DNA from: a virus
Reading direction: 5' to 3' (one strand)
DNA length: 36,267 nucleotides
IMG/VR virus record: IMGVR_UViG_3300042898_000748
Coordinates: 1 to 36,267 of that record
Shown: piece by piece, positions 6,261 to 12,593 of the stretch
Layout of the letters: every line of letters starts with the position of its first letter
Numbering within the stretch: position 1 is the first letter of the stretch
The notes under the pieces: generated by a model
What the model was told of the DNA's origin: nothing
What the model saw: the letters and a program-made list of their open reading frames with translations, nothing else
Databases searched by the model: none
Program-made: the position numbers and the translations under genes

Positions 6261-6484
6261 TGTAGGTTCTCTCCTGTCTGAAGGTATTCGGTAATTACGC
6301 TGTTTGAATCTTCTACTGTCCAAAATACACGCTGTCCGATAACCGAGAAAGCTCTTGAAGCTCTATCAGCGAAGAAATCAGCGTCGCTAGATAACTTGAA
6401 TTTAGCTATCAATTCTTTGGGCTTGTTTTTCATTCGATCTTCTGTTGTTTGGCGATAAACGCTTACTCCGTGTTTCCAGCTCAT
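6257..6484 (-). CDS. Hypothetical protein
   Basis: This 75-residue protein has an ATG at 6484 overlapping the upstream stop as ATGA. It contains predicted strands (VFWTVEDSNSVITEYLQ) and a basic middle part. No motif was recognised. It is an internal gene of the tightly coupled small-gene operon. Confidence 0.7.
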   Translation of the reverse strand: MSWKHGVSVYRQTTEDRMKNKPKELIAKFKLSSDADFFADRASRAFSVIGQRVFWTVEDSNSVITEYLQTGENLQ

Positions 6485-6675
6485 TCGCCTCTCTTTTCTC
6501 TGCTCATCTTACGAACTTCTGTTACCTCATTGCCAATCGCTTGCTGTAGCTCAAAAAGCTGTTCTCTAATTCTTGGGCTTTTAGCGAGATTCATCAATTT
6601 CCAAAGCTCCGAGTAATCTTCGCTTAGGTGGCGTTCCTTGTCATCTAGTTGCTCAATGCTCATCATGTCTAGCAT
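6481..6675 (-). CDS. Hypothetical helical protein
   Basis: This 64-residue, highly charged protein is probably two helices in a hairpin (LDDKERHLSEDYSELWKLM and REQLFELQQAIGNEVTEVRK). The ATG overlaps the preceding stop as TAATG. There is no membrane segment or cysteine. It could be a small coiled-coil adaptor, but its function is unknown. Confidence 0.7.
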   Translation of the reverse strand: MLDMMSIEQLDDKERHLSEDYSELWKLMNLAKSPRIREQLFELQQAIGNEVTEVRKMSREKRGE

Positions 6676-6857
6676 TATTTCTGACCTCCCCAGTAAATAA
6701 CATTGGTTTGAGCTAGCTCATCAGTAACTTCTGTGACTACCTGCCAAAGCTCTAGCTTGTCTACATCTTTGATTTCTCGGTGTAGCTCGTAAGCCAAAGC
6801 TGGGTCTGTCCCTGTGAGCATTACCATTTTGACGCTCTTTTTTAGAGTCTCTCTCAT
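6675..6857 (-). CDS. Hypothetical small protein
   Basis: This 60-residue protein has an ATG at 6857 overlapping the upstream gene's stop by four bases. It is mostly helical, with a Trp in the centre and another near the C-terminus. No recognisable motif is present. Confidence 0.65.
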   Translation of the reverse strand: MRETLKKSVKMVMLTGTDPALAYELHREIKDVDKLELWQVVTEVTDELAQTNVIYWGGQK

Positions 6858-7111
6858 TTTCTGCCTCCAAAAGCACCCATTAGCGCTTCGAAATCAGACT
6901 GGTCGGTGCGGGTGCGTTCTTTCTGTAGCTCAACAATCAAATTAGCTAATACCTGTCGCTTGTCCCAAAGAACCTTTTCTTCTTTTCTAAGCTTTCTTTG
7001 CTCAGCCATTGAGCCTTCTCGACAAGCTCGATACAGCTCTATGTTTTTAGCATCATACTGACGATCTGCTTCTAGTAGCTGTTTCCTAACTACCTCTATT
7101 GCCTTATCCAT
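6854..7111 (-). CDS. Hypothetical coiled-coil protein, first gene of the small-gene operon
   Basis: ATG at 7111 is chosen because GGAGAAGG lies directly upstream, and because the same leader in the second promoter copy ends at the matching ATG at 15784. An in-frame ATG at 7135 would add eight residues. The protein has about 85 residues and is very rich in Lys, Glu, Arg and Gln, reading as a long coiled coil (residues 1-70). It is the promoter-proximal gene and so is probably among the earliest and most expressed. Function unknown. Confidence 0.7.
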   Translation of the reverse strand: MDKAIEVVRKQLLEADRQYDAKNIELYRACREGSMAEQRKLRKEEKVLWDKRQVLANLIVELQKERTRTDQSDFEALMGAFGGRK

Positions 7112-7214
7112 TTCCTTCTCCGTTTCTCTAGCCATCTAGCTAGTAGGTAAAGTAAATCAACTGCCAGCTTTGAGCGCAAGCTTAGAGGGGTCGTTTTTAT
7201 AACGATTTGGTAAC
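7112..7214 (-). promoter_or_regulatory. Leader/promoter copy B of a duplicated early promoter
   Basis: This stretch matches 15785-15894. Both minus-strand copies begin with GTTAyCAAATCGTTATAAAAA, share an AAGCTTG core, then (C/A)TTTACTTTACCTA, and end in GAGAAACGGAGAAG, the ribosome site. A possible promoter is TTGCGC with TACTTT 19 bases later, at the same spacing as TTGACC/TACTTT in the other copy. It follows a terminator directly and precedes the small-gene operon. Confidence 0.55.
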
Positions 7215-7215
7215 G

Positions 7216-7239
7216 AAAAAGCCCCCTATTTCTAGGGGG
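7216..7239 (-). terminator. Rho-independent terminator of the replication operon
   Basis: On the minus strand CCCCCTA, a four-base loop and TAGGGGG are followed by CTTTTT. It sits between the last gene of the replication operon (stop at 7277) and promoter copy B. The stem is perfect over seven pairs. Confidence 0.8.
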
Positions 7240-7276
7240 TTTTAGGGGGTTTGGGCTGTGCGGGGCTGTGAGACCC

Positions 7277-7564
7277 CTAAGCGGGCTGAGAAGTCTTTGG
7301 TAGGCGCTCTATCGCGGAACTAGCCAGCATAGCCTCAGCTAGCCGTTCAGAACGCCGTTTTTGAGCTAATTCGCGCCAAGAATTGGTTTCTAGCCAAGAA
7401 TCCTGCTCTCTATCTATCCGAGCTTGTAGCGCATCCAAAAATAGCAAATCGTATTCGTTGTTTGGCTTGTATTTCATTCCAATGACGATCGAATGAACGT
7501 GAACTAACGAAAGCGAGTTAGCTATCTCTGATAAAGCTTCGTTTACTTTAGCGTTTTTCCTCAC
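7277..7564 (-). CDS. Hypothetical protein, last gene of the replication operon
   Basis: This 95-residue protein has a GTG start at 7564, preceded by GAGGT and overlapping the RusA-like gene by 17 bases. The N-terminal half is hydrophobic-helical (NEALSEIANSLSLVHVHSIV) and the C-terminal half is basic (WRELAQKRRSERLAEAML). No known family was recognised. It is followed by a terminator. Confidence 0.7.
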   Translation of the reverse strand: MRKNAKVNEALSEIANSLSLVHVHSIVIGMKYKPNNEYDLLFLDALQARIDREQDSWLETNSWRELAQKRRSERLAEAMLASSAIERLPKTSQPA

Positions 7565-7988
7565 TTGCTACCTCTCTAATGTTTATAAAGACCCCAGTTG
7601 GTTCTCCGTTTTTAGCATAGACCTTGCGAGCGCGACTGACTACTACCAAGGAGTCATCAGTCCAGATTTTTGTAAGGGTCAAAGCATCCCATAATCCGCG
7701 TTCCAATTTATCCAAATCCGGTGGGACTGTAGGCAGCTCTCGTCGAACGCTAGCTGGTTTGGCTAGTAAGAATATTTGTTCTAATTCGACCGCACCTTCA
7801 AAGCGCGACTCTCCCTGAATCGCAAATGCTTTAGCGATTTGATCGGCGACTGCTTTCCGCCAAGGTTTGACTTTCTTGCTAGCCTCAATCATTACACCGT
7901 TACCGACATGGCGCTTAGAACCTTGGGGCGCTGGTTCACCGACGATAAAGATGCTAAACTCGCGACTCACTTTTTGTAATACTGCCAT
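7548..7988 (-). CDS. rusA: RusA-like Holliday junction resolvase
   Basis: The 146-residue protein carries RusA features: an N-terminal strand followed by GEPAPQGSKRHVG, a Lys-rich KKVKPWRKAV segment, and the catalytic region PPDLDKLERGLWDALT followed by WTDDSLVV, which supplies the conserved aspartates that bind magnesium. RusA proteins cut four-way DNA junctions formed during recombination-dependent replication. That fits the nearby ERF and YqaJ genes. The start at 7988 lacks a clear ribosome site, and a GTG at 7970 overlapping the upstream stop is an alternative. Confidence 0.85.
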   Translation of the reverse strand: MAVLQKVSREFSIFIVGEPAPQGSKRHVGNGVMIEASKKVKPWRKAVADQIAKAFAIQGESRFEGAVELEQIFLLAKPASVRRELPTVPPDLDKLERGLWDALTLTKIWTDDSLVVVSRARKVYAKNGEPTGVFINIREVASEEKR

Positions 7989-8122
7989 CCATTTACGGCA
8001 CCAGCAATAGTAAACAAACCGCCCATAATAAAGCCAGCGATTCTAAGCCAATCAGACTGAGCTTCGCCCGCTAACCCGAAGATTAGCAAAGCAAAGACAA
8101 AGGTTAGAAATACAGGAATCAT
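7967..8122 (-). CDS. Small membrane protein with two transmembrane segments
   Basis: This 51-residue frame has an ATG at 8122 overlapping the upstream stop as TAATG; it overlaps the start of the RusA gene by 22 bases. Two hydrophobic stretches are visible, VFLTFVFALLIFGLAG and LRIAGFIMGGLFTIAGAV, with a short polar EAQSDW link and a basic tail (YYKK). Position and form suggest a real gene. The role is unknown, possibly at the host membrane during replication. Confidence 0.65.
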   Translation of the reverse strand: MIPVFLTFVFALLIFGLAGEAQSDWLRIAGFIMGGLFTIAGAVNGWQYYKK

Positions 8123-8469
8123 TAGAACGGTAGAGAATCGCCGTGTGTCGGAACAAACGGAATTTCGGTTGGGGCAGACTTCTTAGCAAAAGGCTCTGCG
8201 ATCTGAATCGTGTTAGCCGAAACCACATTGTTGTTGTAGCTCTTGCCGTCTCTCTCGTTTTGTTCGGTCTTGAAGCGACCTTCAACCTCAACATACTGGT
8301 CTAGTTCCCAAGCTTGCGAGCGCTGTGATTCAGGAATCCATACTTGGTAAACAGTCCAACTAGCTACATACCAGTTGTTCTGTGGGTCTTTCTTGCTGTG
8401 TGATTCACGCACTAACAAAAAGCTAGGGTGAACCTTTGTTACTTTTCCTTTTAGTTTGATTTCAGCCAT
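8122..8469 (-). CDS. OB-fold single-stranded DNA-binding protein with SSB-type acidic tip
   Basis: The start is ATG 8469, preceded by AAAGGAAAC and overlapping the initiator gene's stop; the protein has 115 residues. The first 90 residues look like an OB fold with alternating strands (AEIKLKGKVTKVHP, WYVASWTVYQVWIP, YVEVEGRFKTEQ, NNNVVSANTIQI). The C-terminus is HGDSLPF, close to the acidic-Pro-Phe tip by which SSB proteins recruit host repair and replication proteins. A second SSB gene lies at 14730-15113 and lacks this tip. Assignment to a named family is uncertain. Confidence 0.65.
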   Translation of the reverse strand: MAEIKLKGKVTKVHPSFLLVRESHSKKDPQNNWYVASWTVYQVWIPESQRSQAWELDQYVEVEGRFKTEQNERDGKSYNNNVVSANTIQIAEPFAKKSAPTEIPFVPTHGDSLPF

Positions 8470-9316
8470 TTGAGTTTCCTTTCTTCTTGGCTTCTCGTAA
8501 ACATGTCTTGCAGGATACAATACTAGCGCCATGCTCACACTTAGGCGCGGGAGACGCGCTAGCTTTTAGATTCTCCATTTCAGCTAGTAGCTTTGCGGAA
8601 TCTTGGATTCTACGCTCTCGGTCCAATTCTGCTTTAGCTCTCTGAGCCTCTGCACGGCTCTCAGGAGTCTGTTCGCGCTCTGGGTAAGGCTCATCTAGCC
8701 ATCCCTCTCTGTTGAGCCATGTAGAAGCGTGTGGGATGTATTGAGGTTCGGGTAGGTTGGGGTCATTTGCTAATCGTAAAGCTGAATCAATAATCTGCTT
8801 TGACAAGTGATTTCTACTTTGATCGTCTAGCTCAATAAGGGCTTTGATAAAAGACTTCTCAGCTGCACCTCTACCCACCTTGCGCGGGTATCTATCCCAA
8901 AATAGTTCGAAGTTTTGAGCGTAATTATTCTTTAGTTCAGTCTTCTTATAATTGTTCTTCTTTAGGTGCTGGTTATCCGCTATCGGCTCATCCGTCGACG
9001 GATAATCCGTCCACGGTTGCTGGGGGTCTTTTGTAGTCCATAGGGTGCTAGCTAGGGTGCCATCTAGGTTGCGAAGTTGTTCTCGCTTTAGGTATCCAAT
9101 AGCTTCTAGTTCGCTAATCGCGCTGGCTATTGAGTCTCGACCATCTATGCCCTTGGATGCTAGGCGCTTGATTGATACTTCGTAACCGATACTGTGGCTC
9201 ATTAGCTCAGCTAGTAGCCCGCGAGCTTTGTAAGACAATCGTATGTCTCGAAGCCACGCGTTCGGAACTTGCGTAAAGTGTGAATCGAAGGAGTGTTCTC
9301 CCCTAATTATCGGCAT
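8462..9316 (-). CDS. Replication initiator-like protein with N-terminal winged helix
   Basis: This 284-residue protein starts at ATG 9316 with GAGG upstream. Residues 1-95 resemble the replication-protein helix-turn-helix seen in phage initiators: HFTQVPNAWLRDIRLSYKAR, then SIKRLASKGIDGRDSIASAI and the wing LEAIGYLKREQL. A low-complexity linker (about 96-135) encodes five-residue repeats. The C-terminal part, FELFWDRYPRKVGRGAAEKS followed by a helical domain and YIPHASTWLNREGW, is common in phage replication proteins. A Cys/His cluster (CEHGASIVSCKTC) ends the protein. No polymerase or helicase is encoded, so it probably loads host machinery. Confidence 0.75.
   Translation of the reverse strand: MPIIRGEHSFDSHFTQVPNAWLRDIRLSYKARGLLAELMSHSIGYEVSIKRLASKGIDGRDSIASAISELEAIGYLKREQLRNLDGTLASTLWTTKDPQQPWTDYPSTDEPIADNQHLKKNNYKKTELKNNYAQNFELFWDRYPRKVGRGAAEKSFIKALIELDDQSRNHLSKQIIDSALRLANDPNLPEPQYIPHASTWLNREGWLDEPYPEREQTPESRAEAQRAKAELDRERRIQDSAKLLAEMENLKASASPAPKCEHGASIVSCKTCLREAKKKGNSNG
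8920..9019. other. Candidate replication origin inside the initiator gene
   Basis: Three tandem 15-base units begin at 8975, 8990 and 9005, each starting ATCCG with CGG at positions 10-12. The central unit contains the perfect 14-base palindrome ATCCGTCGACGGAT. Next to them, at about 8920-8970, is a markedly A/T-rich stretch. Iterons beside an A/T-rich region within an initiator gene are the lambda O arrangement. The repeats also code for a five-residue repeat in the protein linker. Confidence 0.5.
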
Positions 9317-9653
9317 CTTTTTCCTCTCTTACTTTGGTGCGGTTGAACTCGTTGTCTATTAGGTAGTATTCCGCATCATGCGCGTAATAGACAGGCGTGT
9401 CTAAAGGTTCTTGCCAAGATTCTAGTTTCCACCCCCGCTCTTTAGCTAGGGATGCCCAGACAGCATCTGCTTCGATAAGCCAGTTGAACTTACTACAAAG
9501 AACTACTATGTTGCTTGGAACATCCCGCGTTTTTGAGCCACCCATTCCGCGATTCTTACGGTGCTGTGGAATTAGCGTGCTGTCCATCAAGCCACAATGA
9601 ACGCACTTATACAGATCGCGCTCTAGATACTTATCAAATTGTTTAGGTGTCAA
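9303..9653 (-). CDS. HNH-type nuclease-like protein
   Basis: This 116-residue protein has a TTG start at 9653 with GGAGAAGG upstream, overlapping the preceding stop as TTGA. The order CVHCG (residues 17-21), then QHRKNRGMGGS, then PSNIVVLC matches phage HNH proteins of the type CxxC ... HR..RGMGGS ... N..LC. The final HNH histidine is not clear, since FNWLIEAD follows, so activity may be altered. It sits between the initiator and recombination genes. Confidence 0.75.
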   Translation of the reverse strand: MTPKQFDKYLERDLYKCVHCGLMDSTLIPQHRKNRGMGGSKTRDVPSNIVVLCSKFNWLIEADAVWASLAKERGWKLESWQEPLDTPVYYAHDAEYYLIDNEFNRTKVREEKDADN

Positions 9654-9883
9654 AGCCTTCTCCGAGACTTATCTTCGAAGGGGTCATACTCTCTAGCTGG
9701 AACACTAAGACCTGACACCTGAAAACCGATAACATTCTCTACTTGCGCAGTTCCGCTAGTTGCCCCATCTTGCTCATCCTGAATCTCGCAGCGGTGATTC
9801 TTACGCCATTCTTTTACAAGCTTGACAGCTTCGGCTTCATCAGTTTTGATAGAAGCCCCACAAGAACAGCGTTCGTGAATCAT
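9650..9883 (-). CDS. Hypothetical small zinc-binding-like protein
   Basis: This 77-residue protein has an ATG at 9883 overlapping the preceding stop as ATGA. The N-terminus has CSCGASI followed by a helix (AVKLVKEWRKNHRC), a Cys/His arrangement that could bind one metal. The C-terminal half is polar and probably flexible, ending in KSRRRL. Function unknown. Confidence 0.7.
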   Translation of the reverse strand: MIHERCSCGASIKTDEAEAVKLVKEWRKNHRCEIQDEQDGATSGTAQVENVIGFQVSGLSVPAREYDPFEDKSRRRL

Positions 9884-10236
9884 CTGCTTGTTGCCATTGA
9901 CGATCTGTAAGTTAGTTCGACTAACCTAGCTTGGGTCTGAACACTCATTTGAGAAAGCTCTAGGTGCTTCATCTTTATCTTTACTCTGTTGAACTCTGCT
10001 TTAGATACAGCGTATTCAAGGGCTTCATTCTCTGTCATAATCTTGACTTTAGCATTCCGTTCGCCAGCAGTTCCGTCGGCGTTTAGGTAAGCAATAGCTT
10101 CCGCTTTGTCTAGCGCTAGCTCTAGTTGTAGCATTTTTAGTTCAGCTTGATACTGAACAGAAATACCCTTTTCGGCTTCTTGCCGTATCCCAACCAATTC
10201 ATCAATTATTTGGTCAGGAGTCACTATCCGATTCAT
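9880..10236 (-). CDS. Hypothetical helical protein of the recombination region
   Basis: This 118-residue protein is mostly alpha-helical, with an N-terminal DQIIDELVGIRQEAEKG and a long helical stretch to the C-terminus. It resembles in layout small phage proteins that lie next to ERF-type annealing proteins, but no named family was recognised. ATG 10236 lies inside the small frame 10214-10381. Confidence 0.7.
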   Translation of the reverse strand: MNRIVTPDQIIDELVGIRQEAEKGISVQYQAELKMLQLELALDKAEAIAYLNADGTAGERNAKVKIMTENEALEYAVSKAEFNRVKIKMKHLELSQMSVQTQARLVELTYRSSMATSR

Positions 10237-10381
10237 TCTCCAACTCCTCTATTATCTTTGCCAGTATTCTTTTTGCATCTTGCTCTTGGGGTTTAGAAGA
10301 CTCGCCCAAGTGCCTAAGAACTAAAATAAGTTCCGATACTTGAGCGAGCGCTTCTATGAGTATTTTTTTATTCGAAGGCAA
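10214..10381 (-). CDS. Possible small helical protein with TTG start
   Basis: An open frame of 55 residues fills the gap between the ERF gene and the next gene, beginning at TTG 10381 (14 bases inside ERF) and ending at 10214. The peptide is an amphipathic helix pair (ILIEALAQVSELILVLRHL and DAKRILAKIIEELENE). Overlap with both neighbours is normal in this genome. The start codon is weakly supported: only AAAGAC lies upstream. Confidence 0.45.
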   Translation of the reverse strand: MPSNKKILIEALAQVSELILVLRHLGESSKPQEQDAKRILAKIIEELENESDSDS

Positions 10382-10940
10382 CTGACTTGTCTTTTATCTT
10401 CTTTAGCACAACGGCAGGTGCTTTAGCCTTTTGCGCTTTGAGATACAAGTCCCTTAGATCGTCGATTGAGCTAACTTGTTCTAACACCGCTAACCAATCA
10501 ATTTTAGCTTCGGCTTTATCGCCTAGCTCATAGGTGTATGTATCTGGGTCTGGTTCATCTGTAGGTAGCGCCAACATCTGAATCAAGAAGGTTCTAAGCG
10601 CTACGCTCATAGCCTTTGCTGTTGCCTTGTCTCCAGAATCAAACGCTTCGGATGCTACAGTTCCTTTTACTGCATCCCCTTCAGAACCAACTATTGAAAA
10701 CTCAACAGTTAGTCGCACCACATTCAGCGAACCGCCGTTGCGGGCTGGCATAACATCATGTGTCTTCTCAATTATTACTGGGAGAATGAAACCGCCGTGC
10801 TTACGCAAGGCTGGACCAACAGCATTTAGAACGGCATCAATACCTCTAAAGTTGAACCCTTGTGATTCGTTCTTGTTGTTTTTGCCAACTCCCTGAACCT
10901 CTTGCATAACCGCAAGTATTACTTCTGTTGCTTTTGCCAT
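10368..10940 (-). CDS. erf: ERF-family single-strand annealing protein
   Basis: The 190-residue protein matches the ERF pattern: KNNKNESQGFNFRGIDAVLN at the N-terminus (the FRGIDAVLNAVGPALRKHG core), VVRLTVEFSIV, GTVASEAFDSGDKATAKAMS and the following hydrophobic helix FLIQMLALPTDEPD. ERF proteins anneal complementary single strands in phage recombination and in circularising or repairing the genome. It directly follows the YqaJ exonuclease gene, the usual two-component recombination pair. Confidence 0.9.
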   Translation of the reverse strand: MAKATEVILAVMQEVQGVGKNNKNESQGFNFRGIDAVLNAVGPALRKHGGFILPVIIEKTHDVMPARNGGSLNVVRLTVEFSIVGSEGDAVKGTVASEAFDSGDKATAKAMSVALRTFLIQMLALPTDEPDPDTYTYELGDKAEAKIDWLAVLEQVSSIDDLRDLYLKAQKAKAPAVVLKKIKDKSVAFE

Positions 10941-10941
10941 G

Positions 10942-11871
10942 TTACTTACCTCTCTTGTTTACTAGGAACGGTGGGTTGCCCCCGCGCCCCGCTTGTCTAC
11001 TTACCATGTGTTCAGTATAAACCAAACCGCGTTTAGCCTTACCCATAGCGCTTATAACACGCGATTTCATTTCATTTAGCTGGGCAGTAGCTTTATCCGC
11101 ATCCGCGACCGCATTGAAGTAATGCATCCCCAGATCGCCTAGCTCTACTTCGGTGTCTTCTATGTCTGGGTTGATTTTGCGAATAGTCTCTAGTGTCGCA
11201 TTAGCCCCATCAAAATCGGGCTGTGTGTCTTCTAGCAAGTGCTTGCGAAAAAGCTCTACTCTCGCAAGGTTCGCATCCTGCTCAAAGCTATCTGCGGTAA
11301 TTGCTATTTCTATGTATTTTGACCCGCTAAACAAAGCCACAATAGTCGCTTCTTGGAGACCAAATACTTGCAGATACCATTGCACCTGCGCCATGTAGGA
11401 CAGCGGGACTGTGTATTCGCCGTATCTATCTCCTTGCCAATCTTCCTCATACCTAGCTGTTTTCACTTCTAGGATTCCATAAGTGCCGTCGGCTTTTTGA
11501 TAAATAGCATCAGGGTTAGCTATCTGCCACTCACGATCTTTGTGTTTCCACATCCCAGTATCGCGAAATACTTTGTAGTCGGAATGGTTGTCTGCGAACT
11601 TATCTATAACTACAGGTTCTAACCTATTGCCCCACTCCATCGCTTCGTTCTGCTCAACAGGTTCTTCTACTCTGCGGGTCTTGCGCGCCCATAGCGACAT
11701 TGGTGAATCCCAACGAGAGTAGCCACAAATAATTCCAACATGGCTACCCCCAATTCCAACAGATCGCATGTCGTGCCACTCTTGACTATTTGATTTAGCG
11801 CGACTTATGCGACTCGCCGAACCAAACTCGTCAGGAAGTTCGGTTAATTGTGCTACAGTTTCTTTAGCCAT
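10942..11871 (-). CDS. YqaJ/lambda-exonuclease-like recombination nuclease
   Basis: The 309-residue protein has the YqaJ-type core: SQEWHDMRSVGIGGSHVGII (recognition of DNA end and start of fold), WGNRLEPVVIDKFAD, IANPDAIYQ supplying the acidic metal ligand, and GILEVKTARYEEDW with the catalytic E-x-K. MAQVQWYLQVFG follows, as in the family. It should resect 5' ends to give the ssDNA substrate for the ERF protein. ATG 11871 has AGAGAGGAAAC upstream. It is transcribed away from whiB. Confidence 0.9.
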   Translation of the reverse strand: MAKETVAQLTELPDEFGSASRISRAKSNSQEWHDMRSVGIGGSHVGIICGYSRWDSPMSLWARKTRRVEEPVEQNEAMEWGNRLEPVVIDKFADNHSDYKVFRDTGMWKHKDREWQIANPDAIYQKADGTYGILEVKTARYEEDWQGDRYGEYTVPLSYMAQVQWYLQVFGLQEATIVALFSGSKYIEIAITADSFEQDANLARVELFRKHLLEDTQPDFDGANATLETIRKINPDIEDTEVELGDLGMHYFNAVADADKATAQLNEMKSRVISAMGKAKRGLVYTEHMVSRQAGRGGNPPFLVNKRGK

Positions 11872-11929
11872 TGTTTCCTCTCTGGTCTCGATTCCCTCAA
11901 GTCTTTTGATTTGGGGGTTTCGTGTTTTT

Positions 11930-11945
11930 TATTGTATAGTCATCC
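11930..11945 (+). promoter_or_regulatory. Candidate promoter -10 region of whiB, also symmetric toward the exonuclease gene
   Basis: TATAGT at 11935-11940 lies about 35 bases upstream of the whiB start. The same bases read on the other strand give ACTATACAAT, a -10-like word toward the exonuclease gene. The 104 bases between the two genes are A/T-rich. No clear -35 box was found for either direction. Confidence 0.4.
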
Positions 11946-11975
11946 TACAAGAAGCATCCGACATGAGAGGTATTT

Positions 11976-12266
11976 ATGAGCTACTTAGCAACGCAACTTC
12001 ACACGCAACTGATAGAGACAGCGCAAGATTATGAAGTTGGGTGTAAGCAGTTTCCAGACGCTTACTTTATGAGCGCCGAAAATCACGAAGAACAAAGCCT
12101 AAATAAACTAGCTGTTTCTATCTGTAATGCGTGTCCAGTAAAAGATCTGTGCCTTGCTTACGCTCTCGAAGCTAAAGAACCTTATGGCATCTGGGGTGGC
12201 AAGACAACTTCTCAGCGTAAAAAACTAATTGCTAAAAATCTAAAGCTTTCCAAACAGCTTCTTTAG
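11976..12266 (+). CDS. whiB: WhiB-family iron-sulfur transcription regulator
   Basis: The only plus-strand gene, 96 residues. It has the four cysteines that hold the 4Fe-4S cluster, spaced C-X26-C-X2-C-X5-C (GCKQFP, then ICNACPVKDLC), and the GIWGG turn followed by a basic C-terminus (TTSQRKKLIAKNLKLSK) that contacts DNA. WhiB proteins are confined to actinobacteria and their phages and act by binding region 4 of the main sigma factor. GAGAGG lies five bases before ATG 11976. The 3' end overlaps the opposing gene by 27 bases. It may redirect host transcription during infection. Confidence 0.95.
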   Translation: MSYLATQLHTQLIETAQDYEVGCKQFPDAYFMSAENHEEQSLNKLAVSICNACPVKDLCLAYALEAKEPYGIWGGKTTSQRKKLIAKNLKLSKQLL

Positions 12267-12587
12267 AGTTTGACGCGTAGCTTTTGATTGCTCAGTCAAA
12301 GCTTGGTAAATGTAAATCTGTCTTTTGGTTTGCTCATCCCATTCTTCAAGAACATCGGGAATAGTTAGCTCTCCATCTTCTTCTGTCCATCTAGCTTTCT
12401 TGCTAGGTTCTTCTTTCATCAAAACGCTGACGATCGCATCAATCTGGTCTTCAATATGTCTGTATTCGAATTGAGTAGCGGTATCTAGCAAGTTAGCCAA
12501 AGGCTGACGTATTGCTTCAAAGTCCTCATCCCAGACCAAATTATCGTCTCGAAGTAATCGTATTGCTTTATCAATTTGTGTATTCAT
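12240..12587 (-). CDS. Hypothetical protein convergent with whiB
   Basis: This 115-residue acidic protein has ATG 12587 with AGGGAAC upstream. It is predicted helical throughout and has a Trp-rich acidic segment (KARWTEEDGELTIPDVLEEW) in the middle and a basic C-terminus (KATRQTLKKLFGKL). No family was recognised. It follows the sigma-like gene by six bases and its last 27 bases overlap the end of whiB on the other strand. Confidence 0.75.
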   Translation of the reverse strand: MNTQIDKAIRLLRDDNLVWDEDFEAIRQPLANLLDTATQFEYRHIEDQIDAIVSVLMKEEPSKKARWTEEDGELTIPDVLEEWDEQTKRQIYIYQALTEQSKATRQTLKKLFGKL

Positions 12588-12593
12588 CGTTCC

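Noticed and set aside
8052-8294. A basic 80-residue frame on the minus strand
   Set aside because: It overlaps the SSB-like and small membrane protein genes in another frame and has Arg/Ser-rich shadow composition.
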